From Salinimicrobium sp. TH3 (GTDB lineage Bacteria > Bacteroidota > Bacteroidia > Flavobacteriales > Flavobacteriaceae), in NCBI RefSeq assembly GCF_026676115.1, contig NZ_JAPONB010000006.1:176753-240752 (forward strand): DNA of 64,000 bases, written 5' to 3'. Numbering within the stretch: position 1 is the first letter of the stretch; each line of letters starts with the position of its first letter. A program made the translations under genes and the position numbers. The notes under the pieces were generated by a model. The model was not told the origin of the DNA and made no database searches. It saw only the letters and a program-made list of their open reading frames with translations. This document shows positions 1 to 8,733 of the stretch, one piece after another.

Positions 1-1
1 A

Positions 2-1963
2 GCCGAAGGTCTTGCCCACCGAATTATTTCAGGAGATATTCCCGATAACCTTAAAGACAAGCACATCTATTCCCTGGATATGGGAGCCTTGATCGCAGGC
101 GCGAAGTACAAAGGGGAATTTGAGGAAAGACTCAAAGCTGTAATTAAGGAAGTTACTTCCAGTGAGGGGAATATCGTGCTGTTCATTGATGAGATCCATA
201 CCCTTGTAGGTGCCGGTGGCGGACAGGGAGCAATGGACGCGGCCAACATTCTAAAGCCCGCTCTTGCCCGTGGGGAATTGCGCGCTATTGGTGCAACAAC
301 ACTGGACGAGTATCAAAAATACTTTGAAAAAGATAAGGCACTGGAGCGTCGTTTTCAAAAAATTATAGTGGACGAACCCGATACCGAAAGCGCCATTTCC
401 ATCCTGCGCGGGATTAAAGAAAAGTACGAAACCCACCATAAGGTGCGTATAAAAGATGAGGCGATCATTGCGGCAGTAGAACTGTCCCAGCGATATATCA
501 CGAATCGTTTTCTTCCCGATAAAGCTATTGACCTTATGGACGAAGCTGCTTCCAGATTGCGCATGGAGATCAACTCCAAGCCCGAAGAACTGGATGTTCT
601 AGATCGTAAGATCATGCAACTGGAAATCGAGTTGGAGGCCATTAAAAGGGAAAATGATGAAAATAAATTAAAATCCCTTAGAGCAGATCTTGCCAATTAC
701 AAAGATGAGCGCAATGAACTAAATGCTCAATGGAAAAACGAAAAAGATGTTGTTGACAATATTCAGACTGCGAAATCTAAAGTAGAGGAATACAAACTTG
801 AAGCCGAGCGTGCCGAGAGAGAAGGTAACTATGGCAAGGTAGCCGAACTGCGTTATGGAAAGATAAAAGAAGAACAGGAAAGGCTGGCAGAACTTCAAAA
901 GCAACTGGAGGAAAACCAGAAGGGAAAAACCCTTATCAAGGAAGAAGTGACAAATGAAGATATCGCTGAAGTAGTAGCTAAATGGACGGGAATACCGGTA
1001 ACCAAGATGCTGCAAACCGATCGGGAGAAACTTCTAAAACTTGAAGAGGAACTTCACCGCAGGGTTGTAGGGCAGGACGAAGCCATACAGGCGGTAAGTG
1101 ATGCGGTGCGCCGAAGCCGTGCGGGACTCCAGGATCAAAAAAAACCAATTGGTTCCTTCCTTTTCCTTGGTACAACCGGTGTAGGTAAAACCGAACTCGC
1201 AAAAGCCCTCGCCGATTATCTCTTTAATGACGAGAGTGCTATGACGCGAATTGATATGAGTGAATACCAGGAGCGCCATGCGGTAAGCAGGCTCGTGGGA
1301 GCACCTCCGGGATATGTGGGTTATGATGAAGGTGGACAACTAACAGAAGCCGTGAGAAGAAAACCTTATTCGGTCATTTTGCTTGATGAGATCGAAAAAG
1401 CTCATCCCGACACTTTCAACATTCTGTTACAGGTACTTGATGAAGGAAGGCTTACAGATAATAAAGGAAGGCTCGCCGACTTTAAAAATACGATCATCAT
1501 CATGACGTCCAATATGGGTTCTCACATTATTCAGGAGAAATTTGACACCGAAAAGAATGTCGATTTGGCAATGGAAAGTGCAAAAGTGGAAGTGCTGGCT
1601 CTTTTAAAACAGAGCGTAAGACCCGAATTTATCAACAGGATTGATGACATAGTAATGTTCACTCCTCTTACCAGGAAGGATATTCAGGAAATTGTAGGTC
1701 TTCAGTTAAAAGGCGTAAGAAAGATGCTTGCGAAGCAGGGAATCACCCTCGACGCTACGCTTGAAGCTATCTCCGACCTTGCTGAAAAAGGATTTGATCC
1801 ACAGTATGGAGCAAGACCTGTGAAGAGAACTATTCAAAAAGAGGTTCTTAACAAGCTCTCAAAAGAGATCTTAAGCGGAAAAATTCATACAGATAGCATA
1901 ATCCTGCTGGATTCCTTTAATAATGAACTGGTCTTTAGAAACCAGGAAGAAATAGCACAGTAA
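2..1963 (+). CDS. clpB: ATP-dependent chaperone ClpB, 3' part
   Basis: Hexameric AAA+ disaggregase that rescues aggregated proteins together with DnaK. The reading frame is open from base 2, so the gene starts upstream of the window; about 653 residues are seen of a usual ~865. Visible in order: the end of NBD1 (pore segment [13 protein letters not shown], Walker B FIDEIHTL), the long charged coiled-coil middle domain, the linker WTGIPVTKM, and NBD2 with Walker [11 protein letters not shown], Walker [11 protein letters not shown] and the RPEFINRID arginine-finger segment. The Thr in place of Pro in the second P-loop is, from memory, usual in flavobacterial ClpB. The coiled-coil insert separates it from ClpA and ClpC. 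A strong hairpin terminator follows the stop. Confidence 0.97.
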   Translation, partial: AEGLAHRIISGDIPDNLKDKHIYSLDMGALIAGAKYKGEFEERLKAVIKEVTSSEGNIVLFIDEIHTLVGAGGGQGAMDAANILKPALARGELRAIGATTLDEYQKYFEKDKALERRFQKIIVDEPDTESAISILRGIKEKYETHHKVRIKDEAIIAAVELSQRYITNRFLPDKAIDLMDEAASRLRMEINSKPEELDVLDRKIMQLEIELEAIKRENDENKLKSLRADLANYKDERNELNAQWKNEKDVVDNIQTAKSKVEEYKLEAERAEREGNYGKVAELRYGKIKEEQERLAELQKQLEENQKGKTLIKEEVTNEDIAEVVAKWTGIPVTKMLQTDREKLLKLEEELHRRVVGQDEAIQAVSDAVRRSRAGLQDQKKPIGSFLFLGTTGVGKTELAKALADYLFNDESAMTRIDMSEYQERHAVSRLVGAPPGYVGYDEGGQLTEAVRRKPYSVILLDEIEKAHPDTFNILLQVLDEGRLTDNKGRLADFKNTIIIMTSNMGSHIIQEKFDTEKNVDLAMESAKVEVLALLKQSVRPEFINRIDDIVMFTPLTRKDIQEIVGLQLKGVRKMLAKQGITLDATLEAISDLAEKGFDPQYGARPVKRTIQKEVLNKLSKEILSGKIHTDSIILLDSFNNELVFRNQEEIAQ

Positions 1964-1970
1964 AAAGAGA

Positions 1971-2102
1971 AGCTGTTTAAAAGAAAAACCTGTCATTCTG
2001 AATGTATATCAGAATGACGGGTTTTTTTTATACCTGATTTAATTCAGAAGTAATTTGAACCTGAAAAAAACCAGTGTTACGTGGATGGAACTCTAAACAG
2101 CT
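1971..2102. repeat. inverted repeat nested around the clpB terminator
   Basis: AGCTGTTTA (1971-1979) and TAAACAGCT (2094-2102) are perfect 9-bp inverted arms 114 nt apart, enclosing the terminator hairpin; the right arm runs into six T. It may be a small palindromic (MITE-like) insertion or a fail-safe hairpin. No transposase or clear target duplication is visible. Confidence 0.35.
1985..2030 (+). terminator. intrinsic terminator of clpB, possibly bidirectional
   Basis: A 16-bp stem (AAACCTGTCATTCTGA paired with TCAGAATGACGGGTTT, one G-T pair) around a 7-nt loop is followed by eight T. Runs of A on the left side mean it could also stop minus-strand transcripts from the convergent csbD-like gene. 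Confidence 0.85.
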
Positions 2103-2105
2103 TTT

Positions 2106-2291
2106 TTACCACCTGTCTATTTCCTTTTTCAATTCTTCCTTAGAGCGACCGGTTTTTTCCTGCAGCCGTCCAATCATTTCATCGAATTTTCCTTCACGGT
2201 AAGTGGTATCATCGTCAGTAAGATCGCCATACTTTTGTTTGAACTCACCCCTTATCTGTTTCCATTTTCCTTCTAATTGATCATCATTCAT
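2106..2291 (-). CDS. CsbD family stress-associated protein
   Basis: A 61-residue, highly charged soluble protein with the CsbD-family pattern: N-terminal LEGKWKQIRGEFKQKYG, a central acidic turn, then FDEMIGRLQEKTG. Family members are small general-stress proteins of unknown biochemical role, often induced by sigma-B-type or phosphate/osmotic stress. It is convergent with clpB and divergent from the lipoprotein gene at 2394. A TACTTTTA sequence about 30 nt upstream on the minus strand resembles a -7 box with one mismatch. Length and sequence fit the family well; function remains unknown. Confidence 0.88.
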   Translation of the reverse strand: MNDDQLEGKWKQIRGEFKQKYGDLTDDDTTYREGKFDEMIGRLQEKTGRSKEELKKEIDRW

Positions 2292-2380
2292 AATTTTAGT
2301 TTTTATGGTTTAAAATAAAAGTACAGAGAAATAAACCTGAACAACTCTAAAAATCTCATATTTTGCTCTTAAGATTTTGT

Positions 2381-2388
2381 TATTTTTA
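2381..2388 (+). promoter_or_regulatory. possible -7 box (TATTTTTA)
   Basis: One mismatch from the Bacteroidota TAnnTTTG box and only 5 nt before the ATG at 2394, which would give an almost leaderless transcript. Confidence 0.35.
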
Positions 2389-2393
2389 GACCC

Positions 2394-3494
2394 ATGAAAA
2401 AGATATTCTTCCTTACAATTTTTGCCTCTCTCCTCATTAGCTGTAAGAGTACCAGAGTGGGCAGCACTTCAAATGTTCAGGTTAGGTTTCTGGATGATTT
2501 CAATATTGAAGATGGTCTCAAAGTCCGGGACACTGAAGTTGGCGGACTTTCGGGAATTGATTATCACGATGGCATTTTTTATATGGTGAGCGACCATCCT
2601 TCCAACCCACGTATATATGTTGCAGAGATGGAATTTTCCGAAGAAAAGATCGATACTGTGGCGATAACAGATGTTATTCCTCTCGATAAGCAAGATGAAA
2701 ACCTGAAGGACCAGCATCTGGATCTTGAAAGTATTCTTTTTGAACCTGAAAATAAAAATTTCCTGTTAAGCAGCGAAGGGAACATTAACAGCAATAAAGA
2801 TCCAATGCTTTTAAAGGTGTCAAAAAAGGGAAATTTCGTTTCTTCTTTTGCCTTACCTGAAAACCTGTTAGCCGAAAGCGTTAAAAAACCGCGAAACAAC
2901 GGAACTCTGGAAGGTCTTGCAGCCTCTTTCGATGGAAAAGGAGTTTGGGCAGCTATGGAATTACCACTGGTAACCGATGGTCCCAAGCCAAAACTGTATC
3001 CTACAAAATCTCCTGTGAGGATTACCTATTTTGACAAGAAAACCCAGACTGCAACAAAACAATTTCCATATAGGCTGGAACGTATTGCAAAAATCCCCTG
3101 GCTGTATTTTGCGGTCAATGGGGTAACCGACCTTTTGGAATACGCACCCAATAAATTTCTCATTCTTGAAAGAGGATTTGCCGCAGGACATGGTCAAAAA
3201 GGAAATACAGTGAGGATCTTTGATGTGGATGCCACTCTGGCTACCAACACTTTAGATATAAACAATCTGAGAGTTTCTTTTAATAATCCTGCGAAGAAAA
3301 CTTTGCTTTATGACTTCAAGTGGGCAAAAGATTTCCTAAGCCAGGAGATCATTGACAACATTGAAGGCATTACTTTTGGTCCAACTCTCCCAAACGGCAA
3401 CCAAAGTCTTATCCTAATTTCTGATAATAATTTTAACTCCATGGGTCAACAATTAAACCAGGTGATCCTTCTGGAGTACATCCCAAAAATTTAA
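2394..3494 (+). CDS. esterase-like activity of phytase family lipoprotein
   Basis: A 366-residue exported lipoprotein: the signal peptide ends in the lipobox LLISC with Cys17. The body matches the phytase-like esterase family (PF13449 type), a beta-propeller-like fold, with GGLSGIDY near the N-terminus, the acidic DLESILFE segment, EGLAASFDGKGVW in the middle and IEGITFGP near the C-terminus. Members are thought to hydrolyse phosphate or carboxyl esters outside the cytoplasm, but the substrate is not known. The stop lies 4 nt before the histidine-phosphatase gene, so the two are probably co-transcribed, which fits a shared role in extracytoplasmic phosphate-ester breakdown (inference). Confidence 0.85.
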   Translation: MKKIFFLTIFASLLISCKSTRVGSTSNVQVRFLDDFNIEDGLKVRDTEVGGLSGIDYHDGIFYMVSDHPSNPRIYVAEMEFSEEKIDTVAITDVIPLDKQDENLKDQHLDLESILFEPENKNFLLSSEGNINSNKDPMLLKVSKKGNFVSSFALPENLLAESVKKPRNNGTLEGLAASFDGKGVWAAMELPLVTDGPKPKLYPTKSPVRITYFDKKTQTATKQFPYRLERIAKIPWLYFAVNGVTDLLEYAPNKFLILERGFAAGHGQKGNTVRIFDVDATLATNTLDINNLRVSFNNPAKKTLLYDFKWAKDFLSQEIIDNIEGITFGPTLPNGNQSLILISDNNFNSMGQQLNQVILLEYIPKI

Positions 3495-3498
3495 CTTT

Positions 3499-4020
3499 AT
3501 GAATGGATTTTTCATCTTTTTAATTTCGTTCTTATCTTTAGGAGAAAATTCTTTAGATCCTATTGAACTGCCTGTACAGGAAACCATGACTCAATATTAT
3601 TTTATTCGTCACGCCGAGAAAGATGAGAGCAATCCACGGGATCGCGACCCTCAACTTTCCAAAGCAGGTATGGAGCGGGCTGCAAAGTGGGCAGAAATAT
3701 TTAAGGATGTAGAATTTGATCTAATCTTCTCCAGCAATTACAAGCGAACTAATAGTACTGCTAAGACAATAGCCGATTCACAGGAAAAGACAGTCGAAAT
3801 ATATGACCCAAAGAAATTAAATGACCCAGATTTTCAGGAAAAGACAAAAGGGAAAACTGTACTTGTAGTAGGCCACAGCAACACTAATCCCGCCTTTGTT
3901 AATCTTGTCCTGGAGGAAAAGAAACATGAGGATCTGGACGAAAAGGAATATGGCAGCCTCTTCATAGTTACCGTAACTCCCGGTGGAGAAAGGACCTCAC
4001 AGGTCCTCTATATTAATTAA
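3499..4020 (+). CDS. histidine phosphatase family protein
   Basis: A 173-residue member of the phosphoglycerate-mutase-like superfamily. The catalytic motif is YFIRHAEK (RHG variant RHA) at about residues 33-40 and the second histidine lies in VVGHSNTNP near residue 122. The first ~20 residues are hydrophobic and resemble a signal peptide, so the product is likely exported; a start at 3586 (MTQYYFIRHAEK) would give a cytoplasmic SixA-like protein instead. It follows the phytase-like lipoprotein gene after 4 nt. Its stop overlaps by 4 bases the stop of the convergent gene. Substrate unknown. Confidence 0.85.
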   Translation: MNGFFIFLISFLSLGENSLDPIELPVQETMTQYYFIRHAEKDESNPRDRDPQLSKAGMERAAKWAEIFKDVEFDLIFSSNYKRTNSTAKTIADSQEKTVEIYDPKKLNDPDFQEKTKGKTVLVVGHSNTNPAFVNLVLEEKKHEDLDEKEYGSLFIVTVTPGGERTSQVLYIN

Positions 4021-4763
4021 TCCTGAATCTCAACATTGAGAATCTCATTCTCAATTTGTGATACTTTCGTAAGCTGTCCCTTCTGGAAAAGGTCATCCAG
4101 ATTTTCAAGTGGAGTTGATAGCTCATCAGTTTTATAATTCTCGTAATCTACAAAGCGAATTCCTCCAACTTCTCTTGGATTAACGGCTTTTCTAAACCTT
4201 ATTCCGCCGTCATTAACAAAAAACCGGTACGCCAGGTAATCTATGGTTAAATCATCTTTTTCGACCCAGTACATATAAACATCTTCATGGTCGACCCCGC
4301 CACCTTCCTGTTCAAAAGTCACTTTGATCTCGTGATATACCTTATTATCAATGGTATCCTGCCCCACAAGTTCTTTGATCACCGCATCATCATTCAGCCC
4401 AAAAGGTAGCTGCACGAAATAATGCACCGCATTTACGCTTTCAGAATAAACCCCTTTTAAAGAGTCAGAGAGTTTTACTTCTTTGTCTTTGTGATATCGG
4501 GTAAAGCCATCATTATTCAGCACATCATAATAGGTAGTGCCCGTAGAATCGGTGATGGTTCGGGTGTATTCGTACTCTCCGTTATTTCTTGTACTGGTGT
4601 ATTTGTTATTTCTGAAGGTGAACTCAATTTCAGCTTTCTTATACTTCTCACCTCCTGCTTTTTCAATTACTGCGGAAATTATTTTGTCGGCTTCAGAAGC
4701 TGAAGGTTCATTGTTACAGGCAATCAGTGAGATCAGGAAAAGGAACAAAAAATATTTTTTCAT
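4017..4763 (-). CDS. DUF6503-type lipoprotein of unknown function
   Basis: A 248-residue predicted lipoprotein starting MKKYFLFLFLISLIAC, with lipobox Cys16. The open frame extends 20 codons further upstream, but the ATG at 4763 gives a clean signal peptide. The mature part is rich in beta-strand-like alternating segments with a repeated theme of F..N...Y and ends in a short charged tail. It resembles Bacteroidota lipoproteins grouped as DUF6503 (assigned from memory; homologues are sometimes mislabelled as aldolases). No catalytic motif is recognised. It is convergent with the histidine phosphatase and divergent from smpB. Confidence 0.72.
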   Translation of the reverse strand: MKKYFLFLFLISLIACNNEPSASEADKIISAVIEKAGGEKYKKAEIEFTFRNNKYTSTRNNGEYEYTRTITDSTGTTYYDVLNNDGFTRYHKDKEVKLSDSLKGVYSESVNAVHYFVQLPFGLNDDAVIKELVGQDTIDNKVYHEIKVTFEQEGGGVDHEDVYMYWVEKDDLTIDYLAYRFFVNDGGIRFRKAVNPREVGGIRFVDYENYKTDELSTPLENLDDLFQKGQLTKVSQIENEILNVEIQD

Positions 4764-4871
4764 ATCGGGGAATTGTATGAGAGCAAAAATACCTATTCCC
4801 TTCCTGAAACTGAAATTAAACACCGGCTTTTAAGAATTCCCTAAAATCGCATGTATTTCGCGAAAGCTTGT

Positions 4872-4879
4872 TACTTTTG
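4872..4879 (+). promoter_or_regulatory. smpB -7 box, leaderless spacing
   Basis: TACTTTTG, a perfect TAnnTTTG, ends 5 nt before the smpB ATG, so transcription should begin at or next to the start codon. Confidence 0.6.
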
Positions 4880-4884
4880 TTAAT

Positions 4885-5340
4885 ATGAAGAACGACATCA
4901 ATATTAAAAACCGGAAAGCGAAGTTTGAATACGAGATCCTTGACAAATATATTGCGGGGATAAAGTTAGCCGGTACCGAGATTAAAGCTATTAGGGAAGG
5001 AAAAGCTTCCATAGCCGAAAGTTTCTGTGAGTTCTCCAATAGCGAATTGTTCGTGATCAATATGACGGTACAGGAATATTCGCATGCCACCTACTTTAAT
5101 CACGATCCAAAACATGCCCGTAAACTTCTCCTTAACCGTAAAGAGTTGAGAAAACTGGAAAAGGAAGTGAAGAATTCAGGTCTCACCATTGTTCCTTTGC
5201 GCCTCTTTATCAATGACCGCGGACTCGCTAAACTGCAGATAGCGCTTGCAAAGGGTAAAAAACTCTACGACAAAAGAGAGGTGATCAAAGAACGGGAAAG
5301 CAAAAGGCGCCTGGATAGAATTCAAAAAGATTACAGGTAA
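4885..5340 (+). CDS. smpB: SsrA-binding protein SmpB
   Basis: Trans-translation factor: binds the tRNA-like domain of tmRNA and brings it to stalled ribosomes. The 151-residue length is normal. Diagnostic segments are INIKNRKAKFEYEI at the N-terminus, GIKLAGTEIKAIREGKASI, the exposed SEFC/YSHA region, LFINDRGLAKLQIALAKGKK, and the basic tail ending in RIQKDYR that enters the empty mRNA channel. The promoter box is only 5 nt upstream, suggesting a leaderless mRNA. The DUF5686 gene starts 15 nt downstream and is probably co-transcribed. The tmRNA gene itself is not in this window. Confidence 0.97.
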   Translation: MKNDINIKNRKAKFEYEILDKYIAGIKLAGTEIKAIREGKASIAESFCEFSNSELFVINMTVQEYSHATYFNHDPKHARKLLLNRKELRKLEKEVKNSGLTIVPLRLFINDRGLAKLQIALAKGKKLYDKREVIKERESKRRLDRIQKDYR

Positions 5341-5355
5341 ATCAAAGAAAGACTC

Positions 5356-7839
5356 TTGAACAAACTTTACTTCCCCCTGTTGCTGTTTTTATGTTGCTTT
5401 ACGGGTTATGCTCAAATTACCGGAAAAGTCACTAACCAGGAAGGAACACCCTTAGCTTACGTCAATATTTACCTTGACGGCACCTTCTCTGGCACTACTT
5501 CAAACGAAAATGGCATCTATAATTTAGAGCTTTCTGAAACAGGAAATTATACTGTGGTTTTCCAGTTCCTGGGTTATAAAACAGAGAAAAAAACAATTTC
5601 TGTTACCGCTCTTCCTTATACTCTTAATGCCAAACTCACCGAAGAATCAACCACTTTGGATGAAGTAATTGTAAATTCGGGAGATAACCCGGCAAACAAG
5701 ATCATGAGAAATGCCATTGAAAAAAGGGATTTCCATAGATCAAAAATACGGGAGTATACTGCCGATTTCTATTCACGCGGACTCTGGCGGATAAAAAATG
5801 CTCCGGAAAAGATCTTAGGTCAGGAAGTGGGAGATCTCGGCGGCGGCCTGGATTCTACCCGAAGCGGAGTGGTTTATTTAAGTGAAACTATTTCAGAAAT
5901 AACTTATAAGGCTCCCAATGATTTTAAAGAGAAGATCATTGCTTCCAAAGTGAGCGGCAATGATAACGGGTTTAGCTTAAACAGTGCACAGGAAGCAAAT
6001 ATTTCCTTTTACGATAATACTATTAGCCTCAATACAAAATTGATCTCTCCATTGGCCAATTATGCTTTTAATTATTACAATTTTAAACTGGAAGGAGTCT
6101 TTTATAATGACCGCGGAGACCTTGTAAATAAGATCCAGGTTACTCCAAAACGACCAAAAGACAAAGTTTTTAGTGGCTTCATATACATTATAGAAGATAG
6201 CTGGCAACTTTATGGAGTGGAACTTAAAACCACAGGAGAAGCTATACAGGTGCCGCCCATAGAAGAACTGGTTTTTAGACAGAACTTTAATTTTTCTAAA
6301 AAAGAACAACTTTGGGTGCCTATTTCCCAGACTATTGATTTTGCTTTTAATATGTTTGGGATCAAGGGAGATGGAAGGTTTACAGCCGCTTATACCAATT
6401 ATGACTTTTCTCCCAGCTTGGAAAAGAAGACCTTCACGAATGAAATCGTGTCTTTTGCTCCGGAAGCGAACAAGAAAGATTCCATCTTCTGGAGTAGTGT
6501 TCGTCCTGTCCCGCTTACCGAAGAGGAACAGAATGATTACATAAGGAAAGACAGCCTACAGGAATTAAGAGAATCAAAGCCTTACCTGGATTCCCTGGAC
6601 AATGTTCGGAATAAATTTGGTTTAGGTAATCTTATTACCGGTTATACCTATAGTAATTCTTACGAAAAATGGTCTCTCAACATAGGCTCTCCTATTTTCA
6701 ATACTAATATCAATACCGTACAGGGGTATAATTCTACCCTCGAAGCTTCTTTCAGGAAAAATACAGGAGAATCATTCGGCCAGTACTGGCGTATATTCAG
6801 CGAAGCAAGTTATGGTTTTAGCGAAGAGAAATTTCGGATTTCGGGAGGTTTCCAGCAAAAATTCAACAACATTTCCAATCCTGTCTTGACCGTTTCAGGA
6901 GGAAGTGAGGTGGCACAGATCAATAGCAGGGAACCAATTTCGAAAACCTTAAACAGCATTACGACCAGCTTTTTCGAAAGAAATTACATGAAGCTTTATG
7001 AGCTGGATTTTGCAAAAGTATCTTATCAACAGGAATTGTTCAATGGGTTTTCTGCCTTTTCAGCAATAAGCTATGAGAATCGAAGTCCGCTCTATAACCA
7101 TCGTGACAAAGCTTTTCTCATCGATTGGGATGAGCGGGAATTTACATCCAATAATCCGCTGCAACCGAATAATGAAAACTCCGCCCCTTTTGTGGAACAT
7201 GAGATTTTTAAGATCTCGCTGGCAGCAAAGATTGAATTTGCGCAAAAATATTTGAGTTACCCAAACGCCAAATTCAATATCAAAAATGAGGATTATCCCA
7301 GTCTTACCATAAGGTATGACAAAGGTCTAGGGGCTAATATTCGGGAATATAATTTTGATCATTTGAGGATGAATTTGCTACAGGAGTTCACGGTAGCCAA
7401 CAAAGGGGAATTGGGCTACAGCATTACGGGAGGAACTTTTTTTGGTAATGAAGAACTTTCATTTTTAGATTACTGGCATTTTGACGGAAACCAAACGCGG
7501 ATTGGCACTTCTTCCAATTACCTGGGGAAATTTAATTTACTGCCTTACTACGCTCTAAGCACTAATAAAAATTATGTGGAAGGCCATGTGGAGCATAATT
7601 TCCAGGGTTATATCCTGGGAAGAGTGCCGTTGATCAACCGTCTTAATTATAATTTGGTAGTTGGTGCTCATGCTTTATCCACGGAAGGAACTGCACCTTA
7701 CTTTGAATATTCGATAGGGCTGGACAATCTGGGCTATGGAAAATTCCGGTTTTTAAGGCTGGACTACGTGGTTTCCCAACACAACGGAAACCATAAAGGA
7801 GCTTTTATTTTCGGGTTAAAATTTCTGGAGATCTTTTAA
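5356..7839 (+). CDS. DUF5686 and carboxypeptidase-regulatory-like domain outer-membrane protein
   Basis: An 827-residue outer-membrane-associated protein with a TTG start preceded by AAAGAAAG. Signal peptide of about 19 residues, then a CarboxypepD_reg-like beta-sandwich (ITGKVTNQEGTPLAYVNIYL, residues ~21-100), then a long DUF5686 region rich in aromatic, alternating strands typical of a C-terminal beta-barrel, ending in KFLEIF with a terminal aromatic residue. The layout resembles a TonB-dependent receptor N-terminus without the plug. Role unknown; probably an outer-membrane barrel. Gene order smpB-DUF5686-pcm is, as I recall, frequent in Flavobacteriaceae. No terminator is seen before the convergent pcm. 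Confidence 0.88.
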   Translation: MNKLYFPLLLFLCCFTGYAQITGKVTNQEGTPLAYVNIYLDGTFSGTTSNENGIYNLELSETGNYTVVFQFLGYKTEKKTISVTALPYTLNAKLTEESTTLDEVIVNSGDNPANKIMRNAIEKRDFHRSKIREYTADFYSRGLWRIKNAPEKILGQEVGDLGGGLDSTRSGVVYLSETISEITYKAPNDFKEKIIASKVSGNDNGFSLNSAQEANISFYDNTISLNTKLISPLANYAFNYYNFKLEGVFYNDRGDLVNKIQVTPKRPKDKVFSGFIYIIEDSWQLYGVELKTTGEAIQVPPIEELVFRQNFNFSKKEQLWVPISQTIDFAFNMFGIKGDGRFTAAYTNYDFSPSLEKKTFTNEIVSFAPEANKKDSIFWSSVRPVPLTEEEQNDYIRKDSLQELRESKPYLDSLDNVRNKFGLGNLITGYTYSNSYEKWSLNIGSPIFNTNINTVQGYNSTLEASFRKNTGESFGQYWRIFSEASYGFSEEKFRISGGFQQKFNNISNPVLTVSGGSEVAQINSREPISKTLNSITTSFFERNYMKLYELDFAKVSYQQELFNGFSAFSAISYENRSPLYNHRDKAFLIDWDEREFTSNNPLQPNNENSAPFVEHEIFKISLAAKIEFAQKYLSYPNAKFNIKNEDYPSLTIRYDKGLGANIREYNFDHLRMNLLQEFTVANKGELGYSITGGTFFGNEELSFLDYWHFDGNQTRIGTSSNYLGKFNLLPYYALSTNKNYVEGHVEHNFQGYILGRVPLINRLNYNLVVGAHALSTEGTAPYFEYSIGLDNLGYGKFRFLRLDYVVSQHNGNHKGAFIFGLKFLEIF

Positions 7840-7920
7840 CCTTCCTTAGGTTGTCCGGTAGAAACTATAATTAAAAGTAGAATTACTTCCCGCCCTTGAA
7901 CCTCTTTAGCCATACTGCTC

Positions 7921-7948
7921 ACTGAACACTGAACACTGAACACTGACC
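7921..7948. repeat. 7-bp tandem repeat ACTGAAC
   Basis: Three copies of ACTGAAC plus ACTGACC lie just beyond the 3' end of pcm, in the convergent spacer with the DUF5686 gene. The wording resembles the short degenerate tandem words at 28770-28811 and 29067-29098. Confidence 0.7.
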
Positions 7949-7949
7949 A

Positions 7950-8594
7950 TTAATTCCTGTCTTCCAGCAAAGGCACAAACCTGAAATTCCCGAATTCAGT
8001 TTTTTCAAATTCGGTTTCAGATTTTCTTTCGAAAAGGGTCATTACCTGCGTGTCCTTTCCAACCGGGATCACCATCCTCCCTCCTACTTTTAACTGGCTA
8101 AGTAATGGCTTCGGAACAAAAGGAGCTCCCGCAGTAACAATTATCCTGTCAAAAGGGGCATAATCGGGCAGGCCTTTATAACCGTCCCCAAAAGCCAGAT
8201 ACCTTGGACGATATCCTATTTTAGAGAGGAAAAGCTTTGTTCTCTTAAAAAGTTCCTGCTGTCTTTCAATGCTGTAAACCTTTGCGCCAAGTTCGCAGAG
8301 TACAGCGGTTTGATATCCACTGCCGGTTCCTATTTCCAGCACCATATCTCCTTTGTTTACCTGCAGCACTTCAGTTTGGAAAGCTACCGTATAGGGTTGG
8401 GAGATAGTCTGGTCCGCAGCGATGGGAAAAGCTTTGTCCTGGTAGGCATGATCTTCAAAACTACTGTCCATGAACAGGTGCCGTGGGATTTTTTTAATGG
8501 TATCCAGCACCTTTTCATCCTTAACGCCTTTGTTTTCAACAACCTTTGCCAGCTGCATTCTTTTCCCCTGATGTTTAAGCGTATCTTTTCGCAC
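7950..8594 (-). CDS. pcm: protein-L-isoaspartate O-methyltransferase
   Basis: Repairs isoaspartyl residues in ageing proteins by SAM-dependent carboxyl methylation. SAM-binding motif I is VLEIGTGSGYQTAVL, with the family motifs IPRHLFM, QTISQPYTVAFQTE and GRMVIPVG. The frame is open to an ATG at 8675, but a TAATTTTG promoter box at 8622-8615 lies inside that extension, so I place the start at the GTG at 8594, preceded by AAAAAAGG. That gives 214 residues beginning MRKDTLKHQGKR, the usual flavobacterial N-terminus. Monocistronic; divergent from the Gfo/Idh gene. Confidence 0.93.
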   Translation of the reverse strand: MRKDTLKHQGKRMQLAKVVENKGVKDEKVLDTIKKIPRHLFMDSSFEDHAYQDKAFPIAADQTISQPYTVAFQTEVLQVNKGDMVLEIGTGSGYQTAVLCELGAKVYSIERQQELFKRTKLFLSKIGYRPRYLAFGDGYKGLPDYAPFDRIIVTAGAPFVPKPLLSQLKVGGRMVIPVGKDTQVMTLFERKSETEFEKTEFGNFRFVPLLEDRN

Positions 8595-8614
8595 CCTTTT
8601 TTGCTTTTGAAGGT

Positions 8615-8622
8615 CAAAATTA
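8615..8622 (-). promoter_or_regulatory. pcm -7 box (TAATTTTG)
   Basis: Perfect TAnnTTTG on the minus strand, about 20 nt before the GTG chosen for pcm. It rules against the longer upstream ATG start. Confidence 0.55.
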
Positions 8623-8686
8623 CATAAAGAATACCTCAGGTTAAAGAAAAAACAGGAATGTCCTCTTTTATTCACCTGTAATTGGA

Positions 8687-8716
8687 TTGGCTTTAGTGCA
8701 AGAAATGTTATTTTTG
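8687..8716 (+). promoter_or_regulatory. promoter of the 8734-12534 gene run
   Basis: TTG at 8687-8689, a 19-bp spacer, and TATTTTTG at 8709-8716 match the Bacteroidota -33/-7 consensus in sequence and spacing. The ATG follows 17 nt later. Confidence 0.7.
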
Positions 8717-8733
8717 TTGAAAACCTTTTAATT

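Noticed and set aside
719..1339. Minus-strand frames over the clpB coding region
   Set aside because: Shadows of the conserved ClpB frame with no recognisable product.
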